Numbered from the stretch's first letter, positions 25,383-35,557 are shown. The stretch: DNA of 64,000 nucleotides from Paenibacillus profundus (GCF_021369635.1 NZ_JAJNBZ010000027.1:1-64000); one strand, 5' to 3'. Numbers and translations are program-made. The notes: generated from the sequence alone by a model not told the origin.

Positions 25383-26750
25383 CTAATCTGTTGGCGTAGT
25401 GATTGGCAAGGCGACAATGAAGGTCGTTCCTTGATCAGGTTCACTTTCTACTCGAATGTCGCCTTGATGAAGCGATACAATCTGTTTAACGATGGCAAGT
25501 CCCATACCGCTGCCGCCATACTTACGACTGTGTGAACGATCTGCCTTAAAAAACCGTTCGAATATACGTTTCTGGTCCTCCAAGGAAATACCAATGCCCG
25601 TGTCGGATATTCGGACTGTCACATTTTTGGCATCTTGTTTGATGCTGACGTCAATAATGCCGCCATCAACTGAGAATTTGATGCTATTGCCGATTATGTT
25701 CGTCCATACTTGGTTTAATAGATCATGATCAGCCGTTAGGCGAACGGCCTTTAAATTGAGCTCGAAACGGATGCTGCGGGCAGACCATTGCGGCTGGAGC
25801 GCCACGATTACCCGTCTGATCTGTTCATCAAGGCTAAGTGTGGTCAAACGAAGCTGCTGTGACTGCGCTTCAAGCAAACTCAGCTTGAGGAGGCTGTCGC
25901 TCATCTTGGACATCCGCTTCGCTTCAGCGATGATAATATCAAGATAACGGCTTCGTTCATGGTCTGCTAGGTCTACTTGCTTAAGTGCTTGAGCATAGCC
26001 GGATATCGAGGTAAGCGGAGACTGAACCTCGTGCGACACGTTCGTTACGAATTCCCTGCGCATCTGCTCTAGTTGTTGCAAATCGTGCATCATCTCTTCG
26101 AAGCTGCGAGCCAAAGTACCCAGCTCACCCGTTTGCTTAATATTCAGCTTGACGTTGAAATCTCCAGCTGCTATACGCTTGGTCGCCTTTGTCAGCTTTT
26201 TGATCGGTCTTACCAAAAATATGGAGGCCACCAGAATTATTAAGCTTCCTGCAATCAACGAACAAGTTGCAAATATCGATGCCCACATAGTGACAAAGGA
26301 CGCGGAAGGAGGGGCGAGCATCTCCAAGAACATCGCTTTTGTTCCTAGTTCCGTTTTCAAAGGCAACCCTAAGAGGATCTTAGCAATACCATTCGGATTG
26401 TCTTGAACAACGCCTCCATCTAATACTTTCTTTAATTGCTCCTTCGTCACATTGGTAAGTTTGTGTCCGTTAACTCTTCCGTACGACTGGAACTGACCCG
26501 TTGCTTCGTAAATCCGAATATGATAGGAATTGAGCATCTTCATTTCACTTACGAACGAGTCCGCTTCACTTAACGGAAGAGTCTTGTAAATCCGGACAAT
26601 GTCTTGGCCAAAGTTACGAATGTTGATTTGTGCGTTTTCGTTTAATTTTTCTTCAAATATCCAAGTTGACACAAAAAAAGAAATGATCGTGCCCGCGATA
26701 ACGGACACTAAAAATGTCAGGACAACACGTATATATAAGGATCTGATCAT
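25383..26750 (-). CDS. Sensor histidine kinase
   Basis: A 455-residue kinase with two membrane helices (about 8-30 and 160-185) around an extracellular sensor of about 130 residues. It then has a HAMP domain, the phosphoacceptor in 'VSHEVQSPLTSISGY', an N-box 'VWTNIIGNSIKFS', 'DTGIGI' and 'GGSGMGLAIVK'. It overlaps the regulator gene by four bases. It probably senses the compound that the four neighbouring hydrolases act on, which would explain the clustering; that is inference. Confidence 0.9.
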   Translation of the reverse strand: MIRSLYIRVVLTFLVSVIAGTIISFFVSTWIFEEKLNENAQINIRNFGQDIVRIYKTLPLSEADSFVSEMKMLNSYHIRIYEATGQFQSYGRVNGHKLTNVTKEQLKKVLDGGVVQDNPNGIAKILLGLPLKTELGTKAMFLEMLAPPSASFVTMWASIFATCSLIAGSLIILVASIFLVRPIKKLTKATKRIAAGDFNVKLNIKQTGELGTLARSFEEMMHDLQQLEQMRREFVTNVSHEVQSPLTSISGYAQALKQVDLADHERSRYLDIIIAEAKRMSKMSDSLLKLSLLEAQSQQLRLTTLSLDEQIRRVIVALQPQWSARSIRFELNLKAVRLTADHDLLNQVWTNIIGNSIKFSVDGGIIDVSIKQDAKNVTVRISDTGIGISLEDQKRIFERFFKADRSHSRKYGGSGMGLAIVKQIVSLHQGDIRVESEPDQGTTFIVALPITTPTD

Positions 26751-27421
26751 TCGTAAACCTCAAGCCGGTACCCAAGCCCACGCACCGTTTCGATACGAAA
26801 ATCGGGTGTAGTCGCGAACCGTTCGCGCAGACGTTTAATATGTACGTCTATCGTTCGATCATCTCCAGCGTAATCGATCCCCCAAATTTGATCGATCAAC
26901 TGCTCGCGTGTATAGACTTGTCCGGGTGTTCCAGCGAGCTTGTACAGCAATTCGAACTCTTTGAGCGGCAACGTGAGCGATTCCGTCCCTCTTATCACCT
27001 TATATGTCTGTCGATCAAGGATGACGTTCCCGAACTTGATCGTCTGCGTGGAGCCAATCCGGTATCGTTTCAGTAATGCCCTAACACGAACCGTCAACTC
27101 TAACGGATCGAACGGTTTCGTCAAATAATCGTCTGTCCCAAGTTCGAAACCTTTCACTTTCTCCCATGTTTCGCCTCTCGCAGTCAGCATAAGTAACGGA
27201 AGATCAGGATTGGCTCTACGGAGCTCCTTGCATAACGTCCAACCATCCATAATCGGCATCATAATATCGAGCACGACAAGATCAATATGCGTCGAGGCAT
27301 AGACGGTCAGCGCTTCCTTGCCGTCTGCGGCTTCGGCTGTTGCAAATCCGTCGTTGCGTAGAAACAAACAGACGAGTTCGCGAATGTTCGCATCGTCATC
27401 AGCAACCAGTATAGTAGGCAT
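26747..27421 (-). CDS. OmpR-family response regulator
   Basis: A 224-residue regulator with receiver domain (DDD near 8-10, phosphoacceptor D52 in 'VVLDIMMP', lysine in 'YLTKPF') and a C-terminal winged helix ('LPLKEFELLYKL', 'RTIDVHIKRLRERF'). I place the start at the ATG at 27421 (AGAGGG about 6 bases upstream) rather than nine codons earlier, where no ribosome site is visible. The 11-bp-spaced direct repeats in front of four downstream genes are the natural candidates for its binding sites. Confidence 0.9.
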   Translation of the reverse strand: MPTILVADDDANIRELVCLFLRNDGFATAEAADGKEALTVYASTHIDLVVLDIMMPIMDGWTLCKELRRANPDLPLLMLTARGETWEKVKGFELGTDDYLTKPFDPLELTVRVRALLKRYRIGSTQTIKFGNVILDRQTYKVIRGTESLTLPLKEFELLYKLAGTPGQVYTREQLIDQIWGIDYAGDDRTIDVHIKRLRERFATTPDFRIETVRGLGYRLEVYE

Positions 27422-27879
27422 CTGTTCCCTCTTTTCCCTGTTTTCCATCCCATACAGTAGTAACCATTATACTATAAATGGATTGAAACACAGAATAACG
27501 TGGATAGATAGAACAGAAAAAGACTACATGCCATAAACAAAAATAGATCCCAAGATTTTCGTAGGCTTTCGCAAGGTGAATGTGCGGGTGCCGCCCGTTT
27601 TACGTATACGTTGGGACTAATTTTATTTATCTTGGCCCCAGTCCCAGTTCAGCATATCGCAACGAAGCAGTGCACCCGCATGGAAGCTTTACTTAAGAAT
27701 GCCCCCGGCCATATTTCAGTGTGTTTCTCCGTGGTACAAATGAGCGAGTTAGCAGCAAAAGATGCTCTCCTTGCGATTTGCAGCCTCGCCTGCAATTTGC
27801 CGTGGACCCCGTAACGATAGCTCATTTATTATCCGGAACAGGCGCCCCTAGCCGGACGACAGCTCCTTAAGGCCCTGGC

Positions 27880-28000
27880 CGCCGAGTGGGCTGTTTCAGT
27901 TGTTCCTGCTGTTCGTCGCTCAAACGAAAAGGTGCGCCCGGTGAATGGTTCATTTGCAGTCCGGGAAGTCCGCTTTGATCGTAAGCCTTGATATATGCGG
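27880..28000 (-). pseudogene. IS630-family transposase fragment
   Basis: The minus strand reads 'AYDQSGLPGLQMNHSPGAPF' followed by 'RLSDEQQEQLKQPTRR', the N-terminal helix-turn-helix region of IS630-type transposases. The rest of the element is missing and frameshifted. The 27450-27880 stretch has no other gene I can support. Confidence 0.65.
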
Positions 28001-28011
28001 AAAGCGGACAA

Positions 28012-28256
28012 CTAAAGAAGCATTTCTCCCCAATTTAGAACACGGCTTGTCCATTTGCGGACCATGTCCATAGTGACCAGATAGAGCATCTTAAGCAGCG
28101 CTTCGCCGTTTGGAAAAACACTCTTTCCCTTTGTTGCTTTGCGAAACTGACGATGATAACTCTCGATGATGTGAGTGGTGTAGCTGTGACTAAATTATTC
28201 TCCTTGATGAACTCCCGCAGTTGATGTTCCGTCCTAAGTCCCATGTGTTCTCCCAA
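28012..28256 (-). pseudogene. Internally deleted IS256-family transposase
   Basis: From ATG 28244 or 28256 the minus strand reads 'MGLRTEHQLREFIKENNL', the N-terminus of an IS256 (Mutator) transposase. After a junction near 28200 another frame reads 'HIIESYHRQFRKATKGKSVF' and 'LLKMLYLVTMDMVRKWTSRV', the extreme C-terminus, ending at 28012. The entire catalytic centre between them has been deleted. Confidence 0.75.
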
Positions 28257-28476
28257 CCTTTATAGAACCATTGATTATAGCTATTAACACTAAGTAGTTG
28301 GTATATGGATTATAACTTATTGCTGATACGTAGAAGCATCCTTTAACCAGCTAAGAGGCGTCTGATGGGAAATTGGGATATGTGGAGAACTTGAGATCTC
28401 ATCATGTAACAATAGTTGGGCGTTTGCCATACAGTATTATTGACTATATATGAAAATCAGTAAGGGAGTGTTTATT

Positions 28477-28689
28477 TTGTCAAATACAGCTTTTTATCGC
28501 GATATGCATACGTCTTACGATCCTAATCAACTCGCTGGTCAATATTTTGTACGGGCGGAGCATTTCGAACGTATGAAAATGGCTAACGCGAACAATCCAG
28601 TATTGTTTTTCCACTATGCCGAACAAGAGTATTATCACAAAGCCCTTGCTCACCGATATCAAGGGATAGCTCATGCCGCGGAGAGATAG
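28477..28689 (+). CDS. Small conserved hypothetical protein
   Basis: A 70-residue protein 'SNTAFYRDMHTSYDPNQLAG' onward, rich in His and Tyr. I choose the TTG at 28477, with AAGGGAGTG 8-16 bases upstream; an ATG at 28450 would precede the ribosome site. A strong terminator follows 27 bases after the stop, so it is a self-contained unit. No family recognised with confidence. Confidence 0.6.
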   Translation: MSNTAFYRDMHTSYDPNQLAGQYFVRAEHFERMKMANANNPVLFFHYAEQEYYHKALAHRYQGIAHAAER

Positions 28690-28715
28690 CAATTCATTTA
28701 AGTGAAAACGAAAAT

Positions 28716-28756
28716 AAAAATGGGCAGCGGAAATGATATTCCACAGCCCATTTTTG
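28716..28756 (+). terminator. Rho-independent terminator
   Basis: AAAAATGGGC and GCCCATTTTT pair with an inner GGAA/TTCC stem, followed by T residues. The 28757-28990 region holds no gene I can support. Confidence 0.85.
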
Positions 28757-29023
28757 CTGCTGAAGAAGGATGGCTTGACCTTCACCCCAACAATCCCAAC
28801 TCCTCATATACCTTTATCGCAATGAACCGTTCTGCACCAAATGATGGTCACGTTGAAATTGCTTTACAACATATAATTTAGATAATACGGACAAAAAATC
28901 ATGTATATATAGGCTATGGAGAACTTTAGTAAATAAATATTCGAATAGCCTCTTGGAATTGGTCCTTGTCCACCCTGACTATGCAAAGCGTTGCAGGGCT
29001 ATTTGAAAAAGGAGGGGGCCAAG

Positions 29024-31347
29024 ATCGGCCGATCGGTTGGAAAAAGCGTTCCCAGAAAGGAAACATGGGAGAAAGTCACAGGGTCAACCAAATATATTAA
29101 TGATATCTCGAGACCGGATCTTTTACATGCCAAAATAGCTATCAGCCCCCATGCTCACGCCAACATAAAATCAATTGATTCGTCGAACGCCATGAAAATA
29201 CCGGGTGTAAAAGCGGTCATTACAGGACAACATTACCCGATTTTGACCGGATCACCACTGACAGACCGGCCACCAATCGCAATTGACAAAGTGAGATATT
29301 ATGGCGAGCCCGTCGCCCTTGTTGTCGCGGAACAAGAATATATTGCAGAGATGGCGGCTCTCCAAATCAAAGTGGATTATGAGCTTTTACCGGTCGTCCT
29401 TTCTCCAAGTGAAGCTTTTCAGAAAGATGCTCCGCTTATTCATGAGCATCTTGCCGCGTACAAGCGGAACGAAGAGGTATACCCAGAGCCGGGAACTAAC
29501 ATCGCGAACCGAACAAAAATACGCAAGGGGAATATGGAGGAAGGATGGAGGAATAGCGATTATACCATTGAAGTCCAGGTCACATTACCGCAATCGGATC
29601 ACGCTGCGATGGAAATGCGATGCTGTATGGCAGAGATTTTACCTGGCGGAAAAGTGATCATCCATTCCGCTTCACAATCACCCTATATTATCCGAAGGGC
29701 AATCAGCCAGTCGTTTCATATCCGCTTCACAAAGTCATCGTTCACACGCCTCTGGTCGGAGGAAGCTTTGGTGGAAAAGCCGCGATTCAGATGGAATTTC
29801 TTGCTTTTTTGGCTTCAAACGCGGTTGGCGGGAGAGCTGTAAAATTGGTTAACTCCAGGGAGCTGGACATGATCTCTTCTCCAGTCCATATTGGATTGGA
29901 TGCCAGAATCAAACTTGGCTGTACCCATGAAGGGAGAATTATGGCCGCCGAAATTCTGTATCTGTATGATGGCGGAGCTTATTCGGATCGAGGTGCGGTC
30001 ATGAGCCGAGCGGGAGCCGTCGATTGCACGGGGCCTTATCGCATCGATAACGTTCATTGCGACTCATTATGCATGTATACCAATCACCCCTATTCCACTT
30101 CATTTCGAGGATTCGGCCATCCGGAACTGACATTCGCCATGGAAAGAGCGATGGATTTATTGGCGGATCGAGTGGATATGGATCCTTTGGAATTTCGTTT
30201 TTATAATGCGATAGGACCAGGGGATACGTCCCCGACACAAACCTTGATGGATAGAAGTAATGTGGGCGATTTACCCATGTGCATTGCAAAATTGAAAACA
30301 TTAATCCATTGGGACGACCGCCCCCTACTTGAAATCGATGGCGATCTCATCAAGGCGAAAGGGGTGTGCTGTTTCTGGAAAAATTCGAATACGCCAACAG
30401 ATGCCGGAGCAGGAGCTGTTATTCTATATAATCCCGACGGAAGCGTGAATCTGCTTTGCGGTGCAGTAGAAATCGGCCAGGGAACGAGGACGGCGCTTAC
30501 TCAACTGTTGGCGGAACGGTTGCGTATGGATGACCGGATGATACATATTTCTACGGAAGTAAATACTGAAACCGATCCCCATCATTGGAAAACGGTGGCG
30601 AGCCGCAGTACATTTCTAGTTGGCAATGCGATTCTGCATGCGGCTGACGATGCCATCGTACAGTTAAAAAACATAGCTTCAATTGTGCTGCAATGCTTGC
30701 CGACTGACTTGGATGTCGGAGGGGGCAAGGTTTTCCGTAAAGATCGCTCCGATATTGGGATAGAAATTGAAAAAATCGCCAACGGATACAAATTCCCAAA
30801 TGGGAATACGATCGGTGGTCAAGTAATCGGACGCGGGAGCTATACGATGCGTAATTTAACATCATTGGATCCAGAAACAGGTAAAGGAAATCCCGGTCCA
30901 GAGTGGACGGTAGGCGCACAGGCGGTAGAAGTGGAATTAAATACAAGAGAATACACATATAAAATCGTAAAAGCGGCATCGGTCATCGATGCCGGCAAGG
31001 TGATCAATCCGGAATTCGCCCGCAGCCAAATCACGGGCGGTATGAGTATGGGCTTAAATTTTGCTAGCCGGGAGGCTTTTCTATTCAATGATAAAGGTGC
31101 CATAATAAATCCGCAATTGCGTACCTATAAATTGATTCGTTATGGAGAACAGCCGGAGTACTTCGTTGATTTCGTCGAGACGCCTCATTTGGAAGCGCCT
31201 TACGGGTTGCGCGGAATCGGTGAGCATGGCTTGATTGGCATGCCCGCGGCATTGGCGAATAGCCTGACCCTCGCCGCTGGAGTAGAGCTTAATCATTTGC
31301 CTCTGACGCCCGAGATGATCTGGAGGACGATCCATGATTCCGTTTAA
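29024..31347 (+). pseudogene. pucD: Xanthine dehydrogenase molybdenum subunit, frameshifted
   Basis: Molybdopterin-binding subunit of a xanthine dehydrogenase (about 775 residues if intact). The first frame covers 'KSVPRKETWEKVTGSTKYIN' to 'IRRAISQSFHI'. The second frame takes over with 'PLHKVIVHTPLVGGSFGGK' and runs through 'RGFGHPELTFAMERAMDLL' to the active-site 'GIGEHGLIGMPAAL'. Restoring one C near 29722 joins them exactly. AAAGGAGGGGG (29008-29017) is followed by ATC at 29024 where an ATG would be expected; the only upstream in-frame start is a TTG at 28991 without a ribosome site. Either the operon is inactive or these are sequence errors. It should pair with the FAD and FeS subunits downstream. 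Confidence 0.8.
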
Positions 31348-32167
31348 TTTTGAATACTACAAACCTTCTTCCGTTCAGATGGCTGTGGAATTGTTTCAGT
31401 CTCTGCACAAACAAGGGAAGAAACCGATGTATTACTCCGGAGGGACGGAAATCATCACATGGGCTCGAGCAAACTCCATTCAACCGGGATCTGTTATCGA
31501 TTTGAAGTTCATTCCGGAGTGCAACGTCATAGAAATGCAGAAGGATAAATTGGTTATCGGAGCTTGCGTCACGTTATCGGTATTATCCGCGGCGAATCCA
31601 TTCCCGCTGCTCACTGAAACAGCACAGGGAGCCGCCGACCAAACAGCCCGGAATAAAATCACGCTCGGGGGAAACATTTGCGGCAAAATTTATTACAGGG
31701 AGGCCGTGCTTCCGCTTTTGTTGGCAAACAGCCGTATGGTTATAGCAGGAATACAAGGGATAAGAGAGACTTCTATCCACAATGTTTTCCTGCAACAATT
31801 GAGATTGGAGAATGGAGAATTTCTTGTACAAATCCTAACAGACCGCGGTTATTTATCGTTGCCGTTCGTTCATTACAAAAAACGGCAGATTGGCAATGTC
31901 GGCTACCCTCTTGTGACAGTAGCTGCTATTAAGAAAGATAAACAGATTCACACAGCATACAGCGGCGTTTGCTCATTCCCTTTTCGATCCCTTGTAATGG
32001 AACAGGCGTTGAACGACTCCTCGATACCGTTGGCGGCAAGAATTGAACAGGCGATCGGCAAACTTCCTGCTCCATTACTAGATAATGCGGAAGGATCCGC
32101 CTCTTTTCGGAAATTTGTGCTTAAACAAACGATGGCTGACGCGGTTCAGATATTGGAAAGAAGGTGA
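31334..32167 (+). CDS. pucC: Xanthine dehydrogenase FAD-binding subunit
   Basis: A 277-residue FAD-binding subunit of the CoxM/XdhB type. Typical segments are 'YYSGGTEIITWARAN' near 36, 'DLKFIPECN', and 'NKITLGGNICGKIYYREAVL' near 106, where FAD contacts occur. It overlaps the molybdenum subunit gene by 14 bases. FAD receives electrons from the iron-sulphur subunit and passes them to NAD+. The gene itself looks intact. Confidence 0.87.
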   Translation: MIPFNFEYYKPSSVQMAVELFQSLHKQGKKPMYYSGGTEIITWARANSIQPGSVIDLKFIPECNVIEMQKDKLVIGACVTLSVLSAANPFPLLTETAQGAADQTARNKITLGGNICGKIYYREAVLPLLLANSRMVIAGIQGIRETSIHNVFLQQLRLENGEFLVQILTDRGYLSLPFVHYKKRQIGNVGYPLVTVAAIKKDKQIHTAYSGVCSFPFRSLVMEQALNDSSIPLAARIEQAIGKLPAPLLDNAEGSASFRKFVLKQTMADAVQILERR

Positions 32168-32170
32168 AGC

Positions 32171-32671
32171 ATGTCATCCTGCGATACCACTATTTATCCA
32201 GTTGAATTCCAAGTTAACGGTGAGAAGCGAACAATTCGAGTAAGGGCTGCTGATATACTGTTATATACAATTCGAGACAAACTTGGACTCACGGGGAGTA
32301 AATCCGGTTGCGATAACGGAGACTGCGGCACGTGTACGATATTGGTAGACAGCCTTCCTATGAAATCGTGCCTTATGCTCACCGTGGAAGCCGATGGAAA
32401 GAAAATTACAACGATCGAGGGTTTGATGAACTCACCGGTACAGCATGCCTTTGTACAACATCAGGCATTTCAATGCGGTTACTGTACCCCCGGCTTTATT
32501 GTGAACTGTCAGGGCTTGCGGAATGTTCATCCGCATGCGAATGAGGACACAATTAGGGTATGGCTGGAATCCAACATTTGCAGGTGTATGTCCTATGAAG
32601 AAATTCACAATGCGGTGAAGGACGTCTTTATGAAGAAAGAGGATGGGGAAGCATTTTCCTCTAGGAGTTGA
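32171..32671 (+). CDS. pucE: Xanthine dehydrogenase 2Fe-2S subunit
   Basis: A 166-residue protein with two [2Fe-2S] domains: a plant-type ferredoxin fold with cysteines in 'KSGCDNGDCGTCTILV' and the partner Cys of 'MKSC', then an all-helical domain with 'QCGYCTPGF' and 'NICRCMSY'. It transfers electrons from molybdopterin to FAD. It starts three bases after the FAD subunit's stop. Intact, consistent with the downstream genes not having decayed. Confidence 0.93.
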   Translation: MSSCDTTIYPVEFQVNGEKRTIRVRAADILLYTIRDKLGLTGSKSGCDNGDCGTCTILVDSLPMKSCLMLTVEADGKKITTIEGLMNSPVQHAFVQHQAFQCGYCTPGFIVNCQGLRNVHPHANEDTIRVWLESNICRCMSYEEIHNAVKDVFMKKEDGEAFSSRS

Positions 32672-32683
32672 GGAGGGGCGAGC

Positions 32684-33733
32684 TTGGAAGAAATTCATCG
32701 CATTTTGGAAACCATTCAACGTACCAGCCTAAGGAGCGTGCTTGCGACGATTACCCATGTGGAAGGGAGCGCTTACCGTAAAGAAGGGGCCTGCGTGCTG
32801 TTTCTTGAAGATGGTTCACAATTAGGGATGCTAAGCGCTGGCTGCCTGGAGGCTGATCTTTCGGCCTGCGTGCCGGATATTCTGGAGACAGGCGTTTCTC
32901 GCAGCTTCGTGTTCGACATGCAGTCATCGGATCCGCTGTCCTGGGGGGAAGAACTAGGGTGCGGCGGTGTTGTTCATGTCACGATGGAACCGGTAAATGA
33001 TGAGCTTGCGGATCATTTATGTACATTGAAGAATTATTTGGATCATGGAACCGAGGTCATACTCATTAAAAGCTTCGGCTCGGATGGGTCTGTGATCGAT
33101 TATGGTTTCTTGACTAGAGATCGGCACCTATTCGGGGAGTGGAGGGGAGAATTTCCACAGGTATTATTGGATTGGACGTCGTCGGAGGAATCGTGGAGGA
33201 GCGGAATGAAGTTTGTCTCATCCATGCAATCGGATGTTTTCGTTCATACCTATTATCCCAGACCGCGTCTTATGATATTTGGTGCGGGACCGGACGCCAG
33301 ACCACTTGCCGCATTTGCAGCGATCATCGGTTTTTCTGTCACCGTCTCCGATTGGAGACCCGCCTTTTGCAATCGGCGTTATTTTCCGGATGCTGAATCT
33401 ATTTTATTGGGGTTTCCAGAGGAAACGATAGGGATGATTCATTTTTCGCCTTACGATTATGCAATTGTAATGAGTCATAATTTTAGGAGGGATCAGCAGC
33501 TGGTTCGACTTCTTTCTGAGCGGCAGCTTTGTTACCTTGGCATTCTGGGACCGAAAAATAGAACGGAACGCCTGCTAAAAGGCGGGCCGGTTCCGATGGA
33601 AGTTCATTCTCCCGTGGGACTTGCGATTGGTGCAGAGGGGCCCGAGGAAATCGCAGTGAGCATTCTCGCAGAAATAATAGATACGTATAGAAAAAATAGA
33701 ACACAAGAAGTTGTTGTCAATGAGCCGGAATAA
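32684..33733 (+). CDS. pucA: XdhC/CoxI-family maturation factor
   Basis: A 349-residue XdhC-type protein that loads and sulphurates the molybdenum cofactor for xanthine dehydrogenase. The N-terminal part has 'VEGSAYRKEGACVLF' and 'LSAGCLEADL' with the conserved cysteine. The C-terminal Rossmann-like domain has 'LMIFGAGPDARPLAAF' and 'DYAIVMSHNFRRDQQLV'. It starts at a TTG after GAGGAGGGG. Its position matches the B. subtilis puc set, although gene order differs. Confidence 0.88.
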   Translation: MEEIHRILETIQRTSLRSVLATITHVEGSAYRKEGACVLFLEDGSQLGMLSAGCLEADLSACVPDILETGVSRSFVFDMQSSDPLSWGEELGCGGVVHVTMEPVNDELADHLCTLKNYLDHGTEVILIKSFGSDGSVIDYGFLTRDRHLFGEWRGEFPQVLLDWTSSEESWRSGMKFVSSMQSDVFVHTYYPRPRLMIFGAGPDARPLAAFAAIIGFSVTVSDWRPAFCNRRYFPDAESILLGFPEETIGMIHFSPYDYAIVMSHNFRRDQQLVRLLSERQLCYLGILGPKNRTERLLKGGPVPMEVHSPVGLAIGAEGPEEIAVSILAEIIDTYRKNRTQEVVVNEPE

Positions 33734-34358
33734 TATCGTTGGCATCTATTTAGCGGCAGGCCAAAGTACCCGAATGGGTTCGGATAAACTTAGACTTCCG
33801 TTGGGTCCTATGAATTTGGGGAATTATGCGTTGGCTGCGGCTTTGAGATCCAGATTGGATTATGTTTGGGTAATAGTAAATGACGTTGCGGCAGCTTGGA
33901 TGGATCACACATTTTACCGGGATCCGATCAAACGGAAATGGTCCGTTATTCACTGCCCTGAATCTCGTTTGGGGCAAGCGCACTCTCTGCGGTGCGGTGT
34001 ACAGGCTGCACTTTCCATGGAAGCGACAGCCTTGATGATAGTACTGGCGGATCAACCTTTAATTACAAATGAGATGATCAATGAACTGCTTTTATGTTTT
34101 CAAACGCATCAGATGAACGGCAACATTGGTTTCGCGGCCTCGAGGTATGATGGTTTAGCAAGACCGCCGGTTATTTTTGCTCATCGAATGTTTTCGGATC
34201 TCCTGCGATTGCAGTGCGATCAGGGAGCCAGACATCTTATTCGAAAGGAAAAATCGGGAATTTGCATCGATTTCGCAAACCCGGACTTGTTCATGGATGT
34301 GGATACTGCTGAAGATTACAGGGCTTTATTGGGAAAAACCACATTTTGGAAATCTTGA
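33720..34358 (+). CDS. pucB: Molybdenum cofactor nucleotidyltransferase (MocA-like)
   Basis: A 212-residue MobA/MocA-type nucleotidyltransferase with 'YLAAGQSTRMGSDKL' at its N-terminus and 'LMIVLADQPLITNEMI' near 108 (metal-binding Asp). It would attach CMP to molybdopterin for xanthine dehydrogenase. The ATG at 33720 overlaps the preceding gene by 14 bases; an upstream TTG at 33711 is possible. Its 3' end overlaps the convergent exporter gene by 43 bases. Confidence 0.85.
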   Translation: MSRNNIVGIYLAAGQSTRMGSDKLRLPLGPMNLGNYALAAALRSRLDYVWVIVNDVAAAWMDHTFYRDPIKRKWSVIHCPESRLGQAHSLRCGVQAALSMEATALMIVLADQPLITNEMINELLLCFQTHQMNGNIGFAASRYDGLARPPVIFAHRMFSDLLRLQCDQGARHLIRKEKSGICIDFANPDLFMDVDTAEDYRALLGKTTFWKS

Positions 34359-35368
34359 ATGACTTGTTCGGCGTTCATATATAACGCAAGCGGGTACTGA
34401 TAGTTCTCCATATTGGCAGGCGCTTTTATTTGCAGGGCTGAGCCATTGGAAGCCAAGCTGAATGAGGCTGGGTCATCCAATACACTTTTCCATTCCTTTA
34501 CAAACCCCGCTAACGTATTCAAATGAACGGCCCAAATCCGTTGATCCTCTTTCGCAAAATTGCCGCTTTCGGACCATTTCGCAAGAACTCGTATCATGTC
34601 GGCAGAATTGGCATAGCCAGACCGAAGTTGATGCATTTTCTGGTTTAATTTTTTTAAGATATCGCGTTTTTTGCGGCCTAGCGGATTGTAACGCACACTT
34701 TGCTCCGCTTTATCCAACTCGGTTGTCGCTTGATGAAGTTCCCGGAATAAGGTTTGCAATTCTGTTTGCAATGTTTGGGCTTCACTCGAGGAGCAGCCCT
34801 CTTTTACCCAAAGTGCGATGTTTACAAAATGATTGGATAGATGGTCCGTGAAATGGATCATCTTTTTTTTGGCTTTGTTAACGGAATCGGGGGGGAATAT
34901 CAGCATATGGATCAGTAGGGCAATGACAGCGCCGATAACGGTATCACGTATCCGATCAAGGGAATAGCTGGGCATCTTGCTTTGAAAGTACATTACCAAT
35001 AAAATGCTGAGAGCAACTTGGATCATTATAGCATGATCCAACTTCAGCCACGTTACGATTAGAGCCCCTACAAAAAGGAGGAAGCCTATGCTCCAGCCGT
35101 TTAAACCAACATAGGGCGCTATTGATGCAGTGAAAAGAACGCCGGCAATTGTCCCCATGATGCGCTGCCATGCAAATTGTATGGACTTGTCAACTGTTAA
35201 TTGTATGGACAAAATGACCGTCAGAGGAGCCAAGTAAGGATGTTTAGATCCGGCCCACTCCGCGAGCTCCCATGACAGTGCTGCAGCTAATGGGATTTTC
35301 CATACAGCCCCTTTGTATTTGATAAAATCCATCATTTTATTAACCATTTTAGTAAGCTCCATCTTCAT
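34316..35368 (-). CDS. FUSC/aromatic-acid-exporter family membrane protein
   Basis: A protein of about 350 residues with four to six membrane helices in the N-terminal half ('PYLAPLTVILSIQLTVDKSI', 'GVLFTASIAPYVGL', 'DTVIGAVIALLIHMLIF') and a long cytoplasmic helical tail rich in Lys/Glu. This is the FUSC/ArAE architecture. I choose ATG 35368 (AAGGA about 7 bases upstream) over an ATG at 35464 that has no ribosome site. It could export aromatic acids; the substrate is unknown. Confidence 0.75.
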   Translation of the reverse strand: MKMELTKMVNKMMDFIKYKGAVWKIPLAAALSWELAEWAGSKHPYLAPLTVILSIQLTVDKSIQFAWQRIMGTIAGVLFTASIAPYVGLNGWSIGFLLFVGALIVTWLKLDHAIMIQVALSILLVMYFQSKMPSYSLDRIRDTVIGAVIALLIHMLIFPPDSVNKAKKKMIHFTDHLSNHFVNIALWVKEGCSSSEAQTLQTELQTLFRELHQATTELDKAEQSVRYNPLGRKKRDILKKLNQKMHQLRSGYANSADMIRVLAKWSESGNFAKEDQRIWAVHLNTLAGFVKEWKSVLDDPASFSLASNGSALQIKAPANMENYQYPLALYMNAEQVIQDFQNVVFPNKAL

Positions 35369-35557
35369 CTTATTCCTTATCAATTGTTCGTTCCCTTGTG
35401 TTGTCTCTACCGCGTCGGAGTTGGAAAGGCCCCTTCCTCGTAGTATGTCAATTACGATTTCCATTTATTACGAAGGCGGGCATGCTACCACCGTCATACT
35501 GGCATTTACGTTATATGTGTCAAACATGGAAAACTGTTGAAATTCATATCTTACATA

